A stretch of DNA of 27,630 nt from Trichinella spiralis (taxonomy: Eukaryota; Nematoda; Enoplea; Trichinellida; Trichinellidae). Shown piece by piece: positions 26,056-27,630 of this stretch (within the stretch, counting starts at the first letter, position 1; each line of letters begins with the position of its first letter). Below the pieces are notes generated by a model that was given only the letters and a program-made list of their open reading frames with translations, was not told the DNA's origin and searched no databases. Both the position numbers and the translations under genes were made by a program. The stretch spans positions 7,390,648 to 7,418,277 of the forward strand of contig CM012954.1 of NCBI GenBank assembly GCA_000181795.3, read 5' to 3'.

Positions 26056-27630
26056 TAAATTTGATTACAAATTGCAATTCCACTGACATTTTCACCCTTT
26101 ACCAGTTCTTGTTCTAGTATAGTTTTATTGAATGGTTGACTTTGCTATTAGTCTTGATTTTTTCATCGTCGGCTTGCAAAAAGTTTCCCACAATTTTGTG
26201 ATTGGCTGTTCATTGATAGGTTGTAATAGTTTCGTTATTAATTGGCTGATAAATTGTGCAATGTTATTAGTTACTCAATTTTCATCACCAATTGGACGAA
26301 TGTGTAGTAATATTTGATTAGCTCCTTAATTCTTTTCATTGATTGCGTGATTAGTTTTCATCAAAGAGTTCCTCCAATATATATTGCATTACAGATTAAT
26401 TATCTTTTTCCTTGGTAGCAGTAGTTTGATGTAATATTTTAGATGTTTACTTAATCTGATTTTCCTTTATTTACATTCATAAGGAGCAACAGGCGTTTAA
26501 ATCAACACTGAAAAGGGAATTCAATTACAATTTGTAATATTATATGAAGGTTGAATACGAACATAAAAACTTTTATAATTAATAAAATTTTCGATTATAT
26601 TGATGTCATTCCGCTATTACCACTATACGTGAGGTGATTTCAACTATGCTAAACTAACTATTCTTATTTCTTAGACTTGATCTTCATCCAATTTCAAGAA
26701 TGTCGTCCTCGTGCTTATTTAGTTAATCAATGCTCTGCACAGCAGTCAAGAAGCGCGTTCAGCTCTTTTCCTCAATACCGTTTTCAGTTAGGTGGTAAGT
26801 GATATTTCATTCCTGAGCCTCTGTTCTATTCATATACGGTTCGCATCAGACAACGTGTTAATCACAAATGGAGGGTGAACAATATCATGCAGTTTGAATG
26901 TACTAAAGAATCCATGAGAAACTTGCTGTATAATTGGTGAACCCTGTCAGTGCGCTTTTTTTTCGCTTTTTACCATTTTTTTCTACATAAAGCAATATGA
27001 GTATTAAGGGTAAATTTTCACTTGATCGGTTGGTGGTTGTTTATCCAAGAATGCAAGTAGACAAACTCTACTTCACGATAATTCTAACAGCGTATAGTGT
27101 AGTTTGGAATAGGAAAAGAAGTTGTGCTTGTTCAGCAATTAATCTGAAAAGTATTATCATCGTGCTAGTACAGCCTCATTTACGTAAGACACTTTTATAC
27201 TTCTTTAATTTACGCCATAATATTATTTATGATAGATAGTGTCTTTGATCTGTAACGTATTCAGGATTTTGTTCTTGTTCAGAAATTATTATAATCTTTG
27301 GTGTTTGCTCATTACATTGTTATTATACGTTTTCAAAGCATACATGCATTTCTAGGTCAGAAGAGTAACTTTATGCTAATGTGATGGTAAACACTGCCGT
27401 TGGCATTCTGCTACGTGCCCTTTGTGCTATTCAAATGCGGTAGCAATGTTCCTTATATAAATTTCTGTTTATTGAGAGAACTGCATTATAGTATAAATGT
27501 TCGCTGCTGAAGGGCGGTCTATTTACCTTTATCTTAGTCGATTGCGTTATTTGGTCATTTCGATGCTTCACTGCACCTTAGCACGTTTGATTGTTCGACT
27601 AAAAATATGAAGAGGCCACGAACATCAGTT
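26056..27630. other. Gene-free region to the window end
   Basis: AT-rich with no recognisable gene. The 80-codon frame at 26997-27239 lacks motifs and splice context. It contains the second copy of a diverged repeat (26700-26840) and a possible third fragment near 27380-27445. Confidence 0.5.
26700..26840 (+). repeat. Diverged dispersed repeat, copy B
   Basis: Counterpart of 23051-23190 through the blocks TTTAGTTA, GCGCGTTCAG, GTAAG and TGAGC. Its right part (TGTTCTATTCATATACGG) also resembles TGTGCTATTCAAATGCGG near 27423-27440, suggesting a third, partial copy. Confidence 0.35.

Overview
The window is AT-rich eukaryotic DNA from a small-intron animal, most probably a nematode. Coding introns are mostly 45-200 bp and 5' splice sites are standard GT. 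In four of the five recognised genes a 3' splice site lies 3-10 nt before the start ATG, as expected where spliced-leader trans-splicing occurs. An enoplean (Trichinella/Trichuris-like) nematode would fit, but that placement is inference.

Layout. 1 to about 2262: at least 2.3 copies of a roughly 985-bp tandem repeat that runs off the left edge. 2263-4260: AT-rich spacer holding one unrecognised candidate terminal exon (3100-3297). 4273-4623 (+): mitochondrial ribosomal protein S33. 4952-6886 (-): elongation factor 1-alpha in six coding exons plus a 5'UTR intron, convergent with S33; a hairpin-rich stretch lies in the gap. 6961-9660: gene-free divergent spacer. 9675-13939 (+): a 20-exon orthologue of the cytokinesis RhoGEF ECT2 (BRCT repeats, DH, PH, basic tail). 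15132-18603 (+): sphingosine-1-phosphate lyase, 15 exons. 18989-21150 (-): class-3 fatty aldehyde dehydrogenase, 10 exons, with a C-terminal membrane anchor. 21151-27630: gene-free sequence with several diverged repeats.

The most interesting point is the last gene pair. S1P lyase releases trans-2-hexadecenal at the ER, and ALDH3A2-type fatty aldehyde dehydrogenase oxidises that same aldehyde at the ER. Here the two genes lie tail to tail, with stops 385 bp apart and 3' ends that may overlap. The other genes (mitoribosome, translation, cytokinesis) show no functional link to one another.

Exon models were built by hand from reading frame, GT/AG sites and remembered homologue sequence. In each of the four multi-exon models the exon lengths sum to a whole number of codons. 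No computed alignment was available.
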